Source of the DNA: an uncultured Alphaproteobacteria bacterium
GTDB lineage: Bacteria; Pseudomonadota; Alphaproteobacteria; GCA-2731375
NCBI GenBank assembly: GCA_951812805.1
Contig: CATOSZ010000001.1
Coordinates: forward strand, 372,001-436,000
Direction of reading: 5' to 3'
Length of the DNA: 64,000 nt
Part shown: in pieces, positions 17,417-26,151 of the stretch
Position numbering within the stretch: the stretch's first letter is position 1
Layout of the letters: every line of letters starts with the position of its first letter
Made by a program: the position numbers and the translations under genes
Notes under the pieces: model-generated
Database searches by the model: none
Told to the model about the DNA's origin: nothing
Seen by the model: only the letters and a program-made list of their open reading frames with translations

Positions 17417-19843
17417 TCAGCGCGCCGCCGCGTCCAGCCGGGTGGCGGGCATTTTCGTCGCGACGTCGCCGATGTGATAGTCGTGACAGGTCGTACAGTC
17501 GTTGCCGGCGGCGGTCGCCGTGTGGCACTCGGCGCAGACCGCCTGGCGGATCGGCTTGAAGTTCGAGACGAAATCGTGCGGATCGCGTTTGCTGAACGCG
17601 GCCGTGTAGTCTGCCTTCGTGTCGAGCTTGTGGCACTTGCCGCATCCGGGCATGCCGTCCAGCACTTCGAAATGGGGGGCATGCGCGAACTCGGTGAAGT
17701 CCTGCACATTGGGGCGGGCCTGCAGGCCTTGCCAGTTGATTGCCGCCGTGCCGTCCTCGCGGGCATCGATGCTGTGGCACTTGGCGCATTTACCGGGCGC
17801 CTTGACAGTGGCGAGATCCTCGAAGATCTCGCGGGGCACGCTGCCCGCCTTGCTGTCGGCGCCGAGTGTCATCCAGGCGCGCAGGAACGGATCGGCATGG
17901 CCGCGCGGGCGATACCAGACCGCGAAGCCGTCGACGTACCAGCCGCCGAGCTCGCTCCAGTTCTCCGGGATCGGCTCCTCGATGCGCACGATCTTGGCCG
18001 GCGCGCCGGTGCTCGCCGGTGTGTCGGTGCCCGTGTCGCCATCGCCGCCAAGAATGTCATCGGAGGATGCATCGGCCGTGCCGTCACCGAGAATGTCGTC
18101 GGAGGCGCCGTCGGTCTTGTCGCCGCCGAGGATGTCGCCCGAATCCGCTTTGTCGTCGCCCAGAATGTCGTCGGACCCCGTATCGGCCTTGTCGCCGCCC
18201 AGAATGTCGTCGGAGCTCGTGTCAGATTTGTCGCCGCCCAGGATATCGCCCGAGTCGTTGCCTTCCTTGCCGTCCAGAATATCGCCGGAACCGTTGGCGT
18301 CCTGCGCCGGTGCGGTGGCGGTGTCCGGCGCGGTGGGGTCGGCGGGAAGGGGAACGCTCTCGCCGGCACGGTGGCGTCGGATCTCGTCGGCGAGATCGGG
18401 GAACCAGTCGCGCTGCGCCCGTCTGGCGATATCGATCGACAGGCCACCCAGGAGATCGCGGGGCGCCTGTTCATCCAGCCCGGGGCCCAGCTGCCGTCGC
18501 AACGTCGGCAGCAGCGAGGCCGGTCCTTCCGCCAGCAGGTCGTGCACCATCGCCTTGCTTGCCCAGGCGACGGTGCGAACCGTTTCCAGATCGTCGGCGG
18601 AGGCGTCGGTGAGATCGAGAGGATCCAATTCCTCGAAGCGGGCGAGCGCCGTCGCCGTCGCCGCATCCCGGGCCAGCAGCAAGCGCATGAAGGGGGTCGG
18701 TTTGCCGTCGGCCAGTTCGGGCCAGGCACCGATGGCGACGTTCCTTTCGCGCAAGGTTTCGATATCGAGGCCCGGCAAGGCGAAAACCGGCAGGCCGAGG
18801 GCGCCGGCGACGCCGATGCCGCGCACCTCTTCGTCGTGGCAGGCGGCGCAGGTCGCCTCGAACCCGCGCAGCAGATTGTGCCGTCCCGTCGCGTCGCCGA
18901 CATGGCAGGTAGCGCAGGTCTCCGGCGCGGTCTTGTTTCGTTTGGCCGCCTCGGCGAAGTGGCGGGTGATGTGGTGGGCATGGTCGAACTGGATGCGGGT
19001 TCGGCGCTTGTGCGGATAGCCCTCGAAAGGGGGATGGCCAGCGCCGAAGGCGTCGAACTTCAATTCATGGCAGGACTGGCAACGCGGGTTCGCCACGTGG
19101 CGCAGGTTCGCTTGCGTGCCGCCATGCTCGGCATGGCAGTTGGCACAGCCGATGCCGCCCTGCGTCTTCATCGGCGAGCTGAAAGCGGCGTTCGCCAATC
19201 GCAGATCGACGGGCGTGCTGTGCTCGGGGAAACGCTTCCGGGTCGCGTCGGTCAGGGCGGCCAGCTTGGATGGTTCGACGCTATGTGCGGCGAAGGGCTG
19301 ATCGCCGTGCCGGTGACAGTTCAGGCAAAGCTTGCCGTCGCCCGCGTCCGCCTCGGGCAGGCCGGCGACGGCCTGGTGGATCCAGCCGACGGGGCCCTGC
19401 TTGAAGCCGTCATGACAGCCGCCGCAGTCGTCGATCTGCGCGTGGTGCATCGTCAGCTCGCCGGGCGATAACCAGGCGCCGACATTCTCCCGGCCGAACA
19501 GGATGGCCAGGATGCCGATGGTCACCACCGCCGCCCACCGCACCGCCGCGCCCCGCATTGCACGGAAGCTGCGAAGCGGTTGGCAGGGCCGGATCGGACG
19601 GCAGCAGCGCCCGTCGGGCAGCGGGCCGTCCGCACAGGCGCCGCCCGCGTGGTTGGCGCGGGTGCAAATCCAATTGTCGCCGTCCCGGCGCGGCTCGCAT
19701 GCGGCCACGACGCGGCAATGACCACGCCGGTCCGGGCCGAGCGGGCAGGGCCGTCCATGCGCCAGGCGCCCGCAGACCCAGGGTTGGTTCGGGCGATGAT
19801 AGGCGCCGTCGCCGGTGAGATCGCTTTCGCCGTCGATGCTCAT
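17417..19843 (-). CDS. Membrane-anchored decaheme c-type cytochrome with Cys-rich N-terminus and acidic repeats
   Basis: This is an 808-residue protein. Residues 22-88 hold two tandem modules with aligned cysteines (24, 33, 43, 49 and 60, 70, 80/81, 87). Residues 102-117 are one membrane helix with Arg-rich residues before it, so the N-terminus is probably cytoplasmic and the rest periplasmic. CxxCH sites are at about 140, 173, 233, 255, 310, 332, 686, 734, 770 and 783, giving ten hemes. Between hemes 6 and 7 lie about 170 helical residues and an acidic repeat (518-600). It is the last gene of the operon, and its ATG overlaps the stop of the b-type cytochrome gene. It was not recognised as a named enzyme; a role as an electron carrier across the periplasm is inferred. 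Confidence 0.85.
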   Translation of the reverse strand: MSIDGESDLTGDGAYHRPNQPWVCGRLAHGRPCPLGPDRRGHCRVVAACEPRRDGDNWICTRANHAGGACADGPLPDGRCCRPIRPCQPLRSFRAMRGAAVRWAAVVTIGILAILFGRENVGAWLSPGELTMHHAQIDDCGGCHDGFKQGPVGWIHQAVAGLPEADAGDGKLCLNCHRHGDQPFAAHSVEPSKLAALTDATRKRFPEHSTPVDLRLANAAFSSPMKTQGGIGCANCHAEHGGTQANLRHVANPRCQSCHELKFDAFGAGHPPFEGYPHKRRTRIQFDHAHHITRHFAEAAKRNKTAPETCATCHVGDATGRHNLLRGFEATCAACHDEEVRGIGVAGALGLPVFALPGLDIETLRERNVAIGAWPELADGKPTPFMRLLLARDAATATALARFEELDPLDLTDASADDLETVRTVAWASKAMVHDLLAEGPASLLPTLRRQLGPGLDEQAPRDLLGGLSIDIARRAQRDWFPDLADEIRRHRAGESVPLPADPTAPDTATAPAQDANGSGDILDGKEGNDSGDILGGDKSDTSSDDILGGDKADTGSDDILGDDKADSGDILGGDKTDGASDDILGDGTADASSDDILGGDGDTGTDTPASTGAPAKIVRIEEPIPENWSELGGWYVDGFAVWYRPRGHADPFLRAWMTLGADSKAGSVPREIFEDLATVKAPGKCAKCHSIDAREDGTAAINWQGLQARPNVQDFTEFAHAPHFEVLDGMPGCGKCHKLDTKADYTAAFSKRDPHDFVSNFKPIRQAVCAECHTATAAGNDCTTCHDYHIGDVATKMPATRLDAAAR
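18044..18292 (-). repeat. In-frame acidic tandem repeat (DILGGDK units) in the decaheme cytochrome
   Basis: About seven imperfect units of 11-13 codons encode variations of S-D-D-I-L-G-G-D-K-A-D-T. The segment is Asp/Gly-rich and probably an extended, acidic, unstructured linker between the two heme groups. Slippage between units could change its length. Confidence 0.85.
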
Positions 19844-20661
19844 GGGCTGGTGCCTGCGAACGCATGGACCAGGACCACATGGACGGCTATCAGCAGGACC
19901 GCCGAATAGGTCAGGGGAATGTGGGCGAACAGCCAGATCTTCAGCAGACGCTGCCAGGCGTGCTGGTGATCGAGGTCGTCCTTCGCGACGACGAGGCTTT
20001 GCAGTCGGGCCATGATGTCGCGCCCGCTCGGCGGCAGGTAGCGTTCGAGGTCGCGCAACTCGTCGAGCATTTGCACCGAGGCGCGGCGCGAGCCGAACAG
20101 ATGGCTCCAGAAGTGCCGCGGCCCGAGGAAGAAGGCGCGCAGGCGCTGGCCGTAATAGTCGGCGATCGTGCCGAGTGCCGTCTCGTCGACGGAGCGGGTG
20201 ACCAGCAGTTCCGCTTCACCGGCGATGCGGGCGCGGCGGATCGGTATGGTCTCGTGGATCACGGGCGCGCCCTGCTCCCCCAGTCGGCTCGGAACCAGGC
20301 GGGTAATGGCCAGGCCGAACAGGCCGCTCACCAGCACGCCGACATAGACGCACCAGAGTAGCGTTTCGAAGACGCCGCTCGGCCAATCCAGGCCGACATG
20401 GAGGGCGAACAGCCAGACGGCGAGAAAGCCGCCATAGACATGCAGCTGAAACCATGACGAGGCGCGGCCCAGCGGCAGCACCGGGATCTTCTTTCTGAGG
20501 TTGTAGGCCATCAGCAGCAGCGTGATGGCGACCAGCAGCCACCCGGTCGGAAAGCTGGCGTCGCGCAACATCGCCGCATACAACAGGATCGCCAGGGTCA
20601 CGAGGACCAGCAGGATCGTGGTCAGCAGCGAGAAACGCCAGCGTCGGGTGCGCAGGTTCAT
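19840..20661 (-). CDS. Diheme b-type membrane cytochrome
   Basis: This 273-residue inner-membrane protein has about five helices. Four histidines are placed as two pairs with the same spacing: His74-His88 in helix 3 and His247-His261 in the last helix, suited to hold two b hemes, as in ferric-reductase-like and cytochrome b561-like proteins. A soluble loop of about 110 residues (125-235) lies between. It overlaps both neighbours by four bases. It would pass electrons from the cytoplasmic ferredoxin to the decaheme protein. The ATG at 20661 is preferred; a longer frame upstream is the neighbour's shadow. Confidence 0.8.
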   Translation of the reverse strand: MNLRTRRWRFSLLTTILLVLVTLAILLYAAMLRDASFPTGWLLVAITLLLMAYNLRKKIPVLPLGRASSWFQLHVYGGFLAVWLFALHVGLDWPSGVFETLLWCVYVGVLVSGLFGLAITRLVPSRLGEQGAPVIHETIPIRRARIAGEAELLVTRSVDETALGTIADYYGQRLRAFFLGPRHFWSHLFGSRRASVQMLDELRDLERYLPPSGRDIMARLQSLVVAKDDLDHQHAWQRLLKIWLFAHIPLTYSAVLLIAVHVVLVHAFAGTSP

Positions 20662-22379
20662 GACCAGCGATCCGCCCATTCGGCCAGCGGGCGCGGGTCG
20701 CGCAGGCTGATCCGGACCAGGGCGTCGTGCGGACAGGCGCGTTGGCAGGCCGGCCCGCCCGGCTGGTCGTAGCAAAGGTCGCACTTGGTCGCCTTCAGGA
20801 TCGGCTCGTGCGTTTCGGCATCGACGACGAGGGCGCCCGACTGATCGCGGATCCCGACCATGCGGATGTTGCCGTAGGGGCAGGAGGTGGCGCAGGTCCC
20901 GCAGCCGATGCAGGTCGCGTCGTCGATGATCACGGGGCCGGTCTGGTGGCGATGGATCGCCCCGGTCGGGCAGCCGATCAGGCACACCGGATCGACGCAG
21001 TGCATGCAGGCGTTGGTGATCTGCAGGTTGGCGTGCCGTTCGCCCTCGCGGCGAAAGCGCGGGTTGTTGTTGTGCGCCGTCGCACAGGCGCGAACGCACT
21101 CATCGCAGCCGATGCAGCGGTCGGTGTCGATGACCATGGTCTGTGTGCCGTTGATGGTTCGGCTGTCGACCAGGAAATCGACCAGCGACTGGCTGAGGCC
21201 GACATCGCCGCGCCGTTCGTTCCAGGGCGCCGGCCGTTCTTCCTCGATGACCAGCGCGTTCCGCTCCGCCTCGGTGAGGCGGGGGATGACATATTGTTCG
21301 ACGATCGCCGTCGGCACCCGGATGATGTCGACGTAGCCGACGGCGCGCAGGCTGCGGGCGAACGTCGGCGGGCGTCCCTGCTCGATTTCCGCCAGGATCT
21401 CGGGCAGGCCGAAGACGTCGTTCCGGGTCGCATACCCGACGGTGCGGTGGCCGGCGTCGACCCGCTCGCTGATCCGCGCGAAGCCGGAGCGGATCATCAG
21501 CAGACCGTCGAGGTAGTGCCCTTCTTCCGCGATCACCGGTTCATGTGCGATCACCTCGCCGCCCACATCGGCGCGAATGCGCTTGAAGTCGTGGAACCAA
21601 TCGAAGGTGCCATGGGTCTCGAACTGCACACGCCCGGCGATGGCGCGCATGGTGCCCGCGTCGAGATTGGCGAAGAGGGGTGATTCCGCCAGGTGTTGGA
21701 CCAGGCTCCGTTCGCGATAGAGCGCGTCGATATACTCACGGAAGCGGGTGTCGCGGTGACGGATATCGCGGACACCCTGCCAGCGCACCTCGACGACATC
21801 GGTCACGGTTTCGGCGATGACCGTCGCCGTGCGGGGCGACCGTGCCATGGCCGCGATCTCACCGAACACATCGCCCGGGCCGAGCGCCGTCGTCTTATGC
21901 TGGCCGAGAAAACCTTCGACATTCTCGAGATAGACCCGGCTCTCCGCCGCCGCACCCCGAAGATTGACGCCGGAACCGATCGCCCGGTAGGCGTCGAGAT
22001 CGCGGACCTCCGGTTCGACATCGTTGCGCCAAAGCTGGCGCAGCGCCGACCAGACGCCACGGCGCCGTTCGCGGACGTTCCGGCCCAACTCCTTGTCCGT
22101 CACCCGGTCCAGCACGACCCGGATCTTGCCCTCCTGGATGGCAAAGAGGGAGGAGCCGTAGTCGCCCTCGATGACGACGACGTCGCCGGGCTCGAAGCGG
22201 CGCAGGCGGGCATCGTTACGGATGATCTCGCGCAGCGGCAAACGGTCCGAGAACTGACCGGGATCGAGTTCTCGGAACAGAGGATGGTCGAGCACGGCAT
22301 CGATTTCCGTCTCGCCCATATCGGCGCCGAACGGCCGATCCCAGCGGCGCGGCTGCTCGGTCCGTGTCTGCACCACCAT
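20658..22379 (-). CDS. Two cyclic-nucleotide-binding domains fused to a four-cluster ferredoxin
   Basis: This 573-residue protein has no signal peptide. Residues about 25-210 are a cNMP-binding fold with the phosphate-binding cassette PGDVFGEIAAMARSPRTA (168-185), interrupted by an insertion of about 70 residues. Residues about 230-375 are a second, more divergent cNMP fold (NDVFGLPEILAE in place of the cassette). Residues 420-550 contain 16 cysteines in four groups (422/425/428/432, 458/461/466/470, 490/493/496/500, 533/536/545/549), as in the FeS subunits of NrfC/DmsB/HybA. It likely shuttles electrons at the cytoplasmic face, with ligand control through the cNMP domain. The control is inferred from the fusion. 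Confidence 0.88.
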   Translation of the reverse strand: MVVQTRTEQPRRWDRPFGADMGETEIDAVLDHPLFRELDPGQFSDRLPLREIIRNDARLRRFEPGDVVVIEGDYGSSLFAIQEGKIRVVLDRVTDKELGRNVRERRRGVWSALRQLWRNDVEPEVRDLDAYRAIGSGVNLRGAAAESRVYLENVEGFLGQHKTTALGPGDVFGEIAAMARSPRTATVIAETVTDVVEVRWQGVRDIRHRDTRFREYIDALYRERSLVQHLAESPLFANLDAGTMRAIAGRVQFETHGTFDWFHDFKRIRADVGGEVIAHEPVIAEEGHYLDGLLMIRSGFARISERVDAGHRTVGYATRNDVFGLPEILAEIEQGRPPTFARSLRAVGYVDIIRVPTAIVEQYVIPRLTEAERNALVIEEERPAPWNERRGDVGLSQSLVDFLVDSRTINGTQTMVIDTDRCIGCDECVRACATAHNNNPRFRREGERHANLQITNACMHCVDPVCLIGCPTGAIHRHQTGPVIIDDATCIGCGTCATSCPYGNIRMVGIRDQSGALVVDAETHEPILKATKCDLCYDQPGGPACQRACPHDALVRISLRDPRPLAEWADRWS

Positions 22380-22418
22380 GGCGTTCCGGCTCCCGTCCCG
22401 TGATCGCGCTCGCCGCGC

Positions 22419-23450
22419 TCAGCGCGCCGGCTTCGGCGTGCCCTTCCACTTCTTCTCGCCCGGCAAGGCCTTGTCGATACCGCCGAAGCCGGAACCGTCG
22501 TGCTTCATGGCGAGCGTCGTGGTAAGCGCGGCGATCTCGTCCGCCGCCTTGCTCAGCGCCGGACCGTTATTCAGCTTCAGCTTGGCGCCGGCGGCGACCT
22601 TGGCAATGGCCTCCATCTCCTTCGGTTTGCCGAGCAGCTCGCTCGCCTTGGCGAAGCGTTTGCGGGCGCGGTTGGCCCGTTTTGCCATGGCGACGGCGTA
22701 GCCCGCTTTCGCCGTGGCCTTGCCGACGGCACGAAGCGCCACTTCGAGTTCCACCGCCATGCCGATGACGAACATCAGCCGCTGCCGGTTATGGCTCGCC
22801 GGCGGATTGGCCTTGCCGTCGTTGTACCAGACGTTGTGGCGCACCTCGCCCTGCGACCAGGCGACCAGCTCGAAGCTGCTGCCGGCCGGATGCCCGCCGA
22901 CGTTCACCAGCTTCTCCTGCGGGACCACGTGGCAGCTGTAGCAATTGCGGGCCAGGCGGGGGAGGTCGTGCGGGCGGATCATGCCGGCAGCTTCCGACTT
23001 GGCCCAGCGCGCCTTGGCCTCCGCCTTTGTTTCGTCGGCCTTCTTCTTTTTGCCGGAGAAGCTGGAATGCACCTTGATGTAATCGGCGCCGGAGGCATGA
23101 CACGACTCGCAACTAATGCCGGCGATCGGTTCGGGCTTGCCGTCCTTGATCTGGTTGGTGAAGTGGCAGTCCAGGCAGATGCTGCCTTCCTTGATGCGTT
23201 TCAGGCCCATCTTGCGGGCGATCTCGATGCCCTTCTTGTTGCGGGGCATTTCGCGGAAGGTGGCGAAATGGTGCGTGTTGCGCCAGATCTCGGTGGTGAC
23301 TTTGTGGCATTCCCCGCAGGCCGCCGGCCCGGTGGTCTTGGCCGGGTCGCGTTCGACCTGGGCCCGGACCCCGCCGGGGAGCGCGAGCAGCAGGACGGCC
23401 AGCAGGCCCAGGGCCGCCAGCGGAAGACTTCGGCGGGTATCGGTGGTCAT
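22419..23450 (-). CDS. Periplasmic tetraheme cytochrome c (c554-like)
   Basis: This 343-residue secreted protein starts with a Sec-type signal peptide (hydrophobic stretch about 8-24, cleavage near VRA-QV). Four CxxCH motifs lie at about residues 45, 92, 114 and 170 (CGECH, CLDCH, CESCH, CYSCH), with extra His residues for axial ligation. The C-terminal 150 residues are Lys/Ala-rich helices without hemes. The layout resembles cytochrome c554-type carriers. The ATG at 23450 is chosen because AAGGGGG lies nine bases upstream; ATG at 23459 has no spacing. It is the fourth gene of the operon. Confidence 0.85.
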   Translation of the reverse strand: MTTDTRRSLPLAALGLLAVLLLALPGGVRAQVERDPAKTTGPAACGECHKVTTEIWRNTHHFATFREMPRNKKGIEIARKMGLKRIKEGSICLDCHFTNQIKDGKPEPIAGISCESCHASGADYIKVHSSFSGKKKKADETKAEAKARWAKSEAAGMIRPHDLPRLARNCYSCHVVPQEKLVNVGGHPAGSSFELVAWSQGEVRHNVWYNDGKANPPASHNRQRLMFVIGMAVELEVALRAVGKATAKAGYAVAMAKRANRARKRFAKASELLGKPKEMEAIAKVAAGAKLKLNNGPALSKAADEIAALTTTLAMKHDGSGFGGIDKALPGEKKWKGTPKPAR

Positions 23451-23497
23451 GTGACGCATCCCCCTTGCTTGGATGATCTCGTTCGATTGCATTTTCG

Positions 23498-24769
23498 TCA
23501 GGCGTCCAGCACCAGCGGCCCGGAGGGCACGGCGATGCAGGCGAGGCAGGATCCGGCCTCCGGCGGTGATCCGGGACGGTGCAGATAATCCACCTCGCCA
23601 CTCTTGATCGCGGTCAGGCAGGTCCCGCAACTTCCGCTCCGACAGCCGAAGTCCAGGCGCACGCCGTGCGCCTCGGCCAAATCGAGCAGGGCGCCCGCAT
23701 CGGGTCGCCAATCGACGGTCTTGCCGGAGCGGTCGAAACAGACTTCGATCGCCGCCGCTTCGCCGGCCGCTTTCGCGGCGGCCGGTAGCGGGGCCGACTG
23801 GATCGTCTTGGCGGAAAACGCCTCGGAATGAATACGCTCGCCCGGAACCCCCCATTCCTCGAGGTCGGCTATCACCGTCGCGATCATCGGTGGCGGGCCA
23901 CAAATGTAGAAGTCGTAGTTCTGCACGCCGAGAACTTCCCGGACGATCTCCACCCGGCAACGGCCTTCGTAATCATAATGCTCGCCGAGGCGGTCGTCAG
24001 GCTCGGGATCGCTGTAGAAGGTGACGATGTGGATGTTGGGATGATCGCGGGCGAGGTCGGCGAAATGCGCCCGCATGGCGTGACCCGATCCGCCGAGGAC
24101 ACCGTAGAACAGCCAGGTTTCGCGGTCGTCACCGCTGGCGGCGATGGTGTTCACCATGGACAGCAGCGGCGTGATTCCGACCCCGCCGGCAATCAGCGCC
24201 ACCGGCCTCTCGCTCGTCATATCGAGTGTGAAGACGCCACCCGGCGCCCGGACATCGACGGTATCGCCGACCGCGAGGGCCTCGTGGAAAAAGTTCGAGC
24301 TGACCCCCCGCGGGGCGCTCGGCTCGTTCGGCGGCGGATCCAGGCGCTTGATGGTGACGCGGTAATACTCCCGCTCCAGCGGTGTCTCGGAGAGTGAGTA
24401 GCAGCGAATCACCGGCTTCGGCTGGTCGGGAATGCGCAGCTGGAAGGTGAGAAACTGGCCGGGATCGAAGGGCGGCAGTGGCTTGCGGTCGTGCGGCTCC
24501 AGGTAGAAGGAGACGACGTCCTTCGCTTCCTCTTCCTTGAGTGTCACGGTGAACTTGCGCAGGCCGGTCCAGGACAGCAGCTGTTTGTCACGTTCGACCT
24601 CGGCGGCGCGCAGCATCAGCGCGGCGCGGCGGCGAAAGAACTCCGCGTCGGCCGCATCGCGGCGACTGCGGTTGAGGCGGCCGCGCGCGTTGCCGATCAG
24701 GCTGATCGCCGTCTGCGCCACGGCACCCGCCAGGATCAGGCCGCCGCCGATTTCCAGCCAGCCGGGCAT
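23498..24769 (-). CDS. Membrane-anchored FAD/NAD(P)H oxidoreductase with C-terminal [2Fe-2S] domain
   Basis: This 423-residue protein has one N-terminal membrane helix (about 4-26). Its FAD domain carries RCYSLS (122-127), its NAD(P) domain GGVGITP (195-201) and CGPPPM (290-295), and it ends with a plant-type [2Fe-2S] ferredoxin domain (Cys376, 381, 384 and 408). The order FAD-NAD-FeS matches Hcr/VanB-type reductases. It would deliver electrons from NAD(P)H to the ferredoxin or b-type partner. The start lies two bases after the beta-barrel gene stop, so they are coupled. Confidence 0.9.
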   Translation of the reverse strand: MPGWLEIGGGLILAGAVAQTAISLIGNARGRLNRSRRDAADAEFFRRRAALMLRAAEVERDKQLLSWTGLRKFTVTLKEEEAKDVVSFYLEPHDRKPLPPFDPGQFLTFQLRIPDQPKPVIRCYSLSETPLEREYYRVTIKRLDPPPNEPSAPRGVSSNFFHEALAVGDTVDVRAPGGVFTLDMTSERPVALIAGGVGITPLLSMVNTIAASGDDRETWLFYGVLGGSGHAMRAHFADLARDHPNIHIVTFYSDPEPDDRLGEHYDYEGRCRVEIVREVLGVQNYDFYICGPPPMIATVIADLEEWGVPGERIHSEAFSAKTIQSAPLPAAAKAAGEAAAIEVCFDRSGKTVDWRPDAGALLDLAEAHGVRLDFGCRSGSCGTCLTAIKSGEVDYLHRPGSPPEAGSCLACIAVPSGPLVLDA

Positions 24770-24771
24770 GC

Positions 24772-26040
24772 TCAGAACTGCACCGAGAATTCGGCCCGCA
24801 GCCCCGCGCCGCCGCCGGAATGCTGGTCCATCGAAAGGAAGCCATCCAAGGTCAGCACATAGCGATCGCTTATCGCCTGGCGCAGACGTGCGCCGACGGC
24901 ACCCTGATTGTTCACGCCCCGGTCCGTGCCGACACGACCGCCGGCCTCCAGGATCAATTGGGTGCGCTCGTTGTTCCAGAACATCTGGTAGCCGAGCGCG
25001 GCGCCCACCACGTCGTCGGCCCGGTTCGAGAGCGCAGGGCCGTAGTCGCCGAGGCCGACGGCGGCGAACAGAATGCCGGTTCGCCCGAGCGGTCCTCCCG
25101 CATCACCGTCGCGGGATGCCGAATTGTAGCCGCCGAGCGCATAGAACGCGTCGAGGTAGAGGATGTCGTTGGAGGCGGTCGGCGTCGTCGAAAACTGGCC
25201 GAACAGCAACAACCCGTCGCTCACCCGCGCGTTCTCGTCCTCCAGCGCGAGTGAGACGTTGGCGCGCAGGTCGGTGTTGATCGTCTTGCCGAACATCGCG
25301 ACCCGCTGCACGCTGCCGAGCCCGAGATAAAGTCCGTCCTGGCGTGCGTTCACATAGGCCGCGTCCAGGGTCAGGGTGGAGTTGCCCCAATCCCCCTCGG
25401 AGAACAGACCGAAAAGCTGCGCCGAATTGTCTTCGCGGTTGTCTTCCCGGTTCACCTCGTGAAAGGCCCAGAGCGCGGAGACCCGCGTGTCGATGCTGAA
25501 GCCCGGGATCATGATGGTATCGCGGGTCAGGCTGACGACATCCATCGAGTCGTTGATCATCAGTCCGTCCTGAAACAGGATCGGCTGGCGACCGACGGTG
25601 AAGCCGAGGTCGTAGAGGCCCCGGTCGTCGGGATCCAGGCGCGGGAAGATTTCGGCGATTTCTCCCTCGGCGAAGAAGTGGCTGACCCGGGCGTTGAATT
25701 CCTCGAAGCCGCCATCGGCGCTTCCCGGCTCGAAACGGCGACCGGTGAATTTGTTGCCCCGATGCAAGGGCTGCATGCCGAAGAGGATGCGTTCCGTGCC
25801 GCTCAGCCTCAGATTGGCGAACAGCTCGAGGCGGTTGGCCCATTCGAGGCTTTCCCGGCCGTTGGGATTGTCGTGATAGTTCAGTGCGGTCCGGTAGGAG
25901 CCGAAGACCCAGAGCGCCGGCAGCCAGACCGCACCGGTCGGCAACTCGATGCCCTTGGGCAAATTGCCGGTGCCGAGGAAGTCGGGACCGATCTCGATCA
26001 GCGGCGGCGTGCGCTGCGGCAAATCTTCCTCGGTCGCCAT
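24772..26040 (-). CDS. Outer-membrane beta-barrel protein of the cytochrome operon
   Basis: From the first ATG this is a 422-residue protein made mostly of alternating amphipathic strands and ending in Phe (AEFSVQF), the usual C-terminal signal of outer-membrane barrels. Strand segments such as LGFTVGRQPILFQDGL and LELFANLRLSG suggest about 16-20 strands. It resembles alginate-export/phosphate-porin-like barrels, but the exact family is not recognised. The ATG form lacks a signal peptide; a good one is encoded in frame just upstream (see 26041-26151). Its place in the operon suggests it is the outer-membrane sleeve for the cytochromes, as in Mtr/Pio systems; this is inference. Confidence 0.75.
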   Translation of the reverse strand: MATEEDLPQRTPPLIEIGPDFLGTGNLPKGIELPTGAVWLPALWVFGSYRTALNYHDNPNGRESLEWANRLELFANLRLSGTERILFGMQPLHRGNKFTGRRFEPGSADGGFEEFNARVSHFFAEGEIAEIFPRLDPDDRGLYDLGFTVGRQPILFQDGLMINDSMDVVSLTRDTIMIPGFSIDTRVSALWAFHEVNREDNREDNSAQLFGLFSEGDWGNSTLTLDAAYVNARQDGLYLGLGSVQRVAMFGKTINTDLRANVSLALEDENARVSDGLLLFGQFSTTPTASNDILYLDAFYALGGYNSASRDGDAGGPLGRTGILFAAVGLGDYGPALSNRADDVVGAALGYQMFWNNERTQLILEAGGRVGTDRGVNNQGAVGARLRQAISDRYVLTLDGFLSMDQHSGGGAGLRAEFSVQF

Positions 26041-26151
26041 CGGAATGGGCTCGTCGGAGAGCGCGCTGCCCGCGCCATGGGCCCCGCCCGCGGCGAGCGA
26101 GACGGCGAGAAGCCCGGCGGCGGCGCGACGGGATAGCGGGAAAGTGCTTAT
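26041..26151 (-). other. In-frame signal-peptide coding stretch lacking a canonical start
   Basis: The 37 codons before the annotated ATG of the barrel gene stay open and encode a classic signal peptide (Ser-Arg-Arg, hydrophobic Ala/Leu core, cleavage after Ala-His-Gly-Ala). The first codon of this stretch is ATA at 26151-26149, overlapping the upstream TAA stop as ATAA. A G in place of A at 26149 would give the ATGA overlap seen at two other junctions of this operon. So either ATA is used or the start was lost. Confidence 0.6.

Noticed and set aside
20662-21099. N-terminal extension of the b-type cytochrome frame
   Set aside because: It lies inside the ferredoxin gene and reads as Arg/Pro-rich shadow; the ATG at 20661 gives the natural first helix.
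23451-23960. N-terminal extension of the tetraheme cytochrome frame
   Set aside because: It overlaps the reductase C-terminus; a signal peptide begins exactly at 23450.
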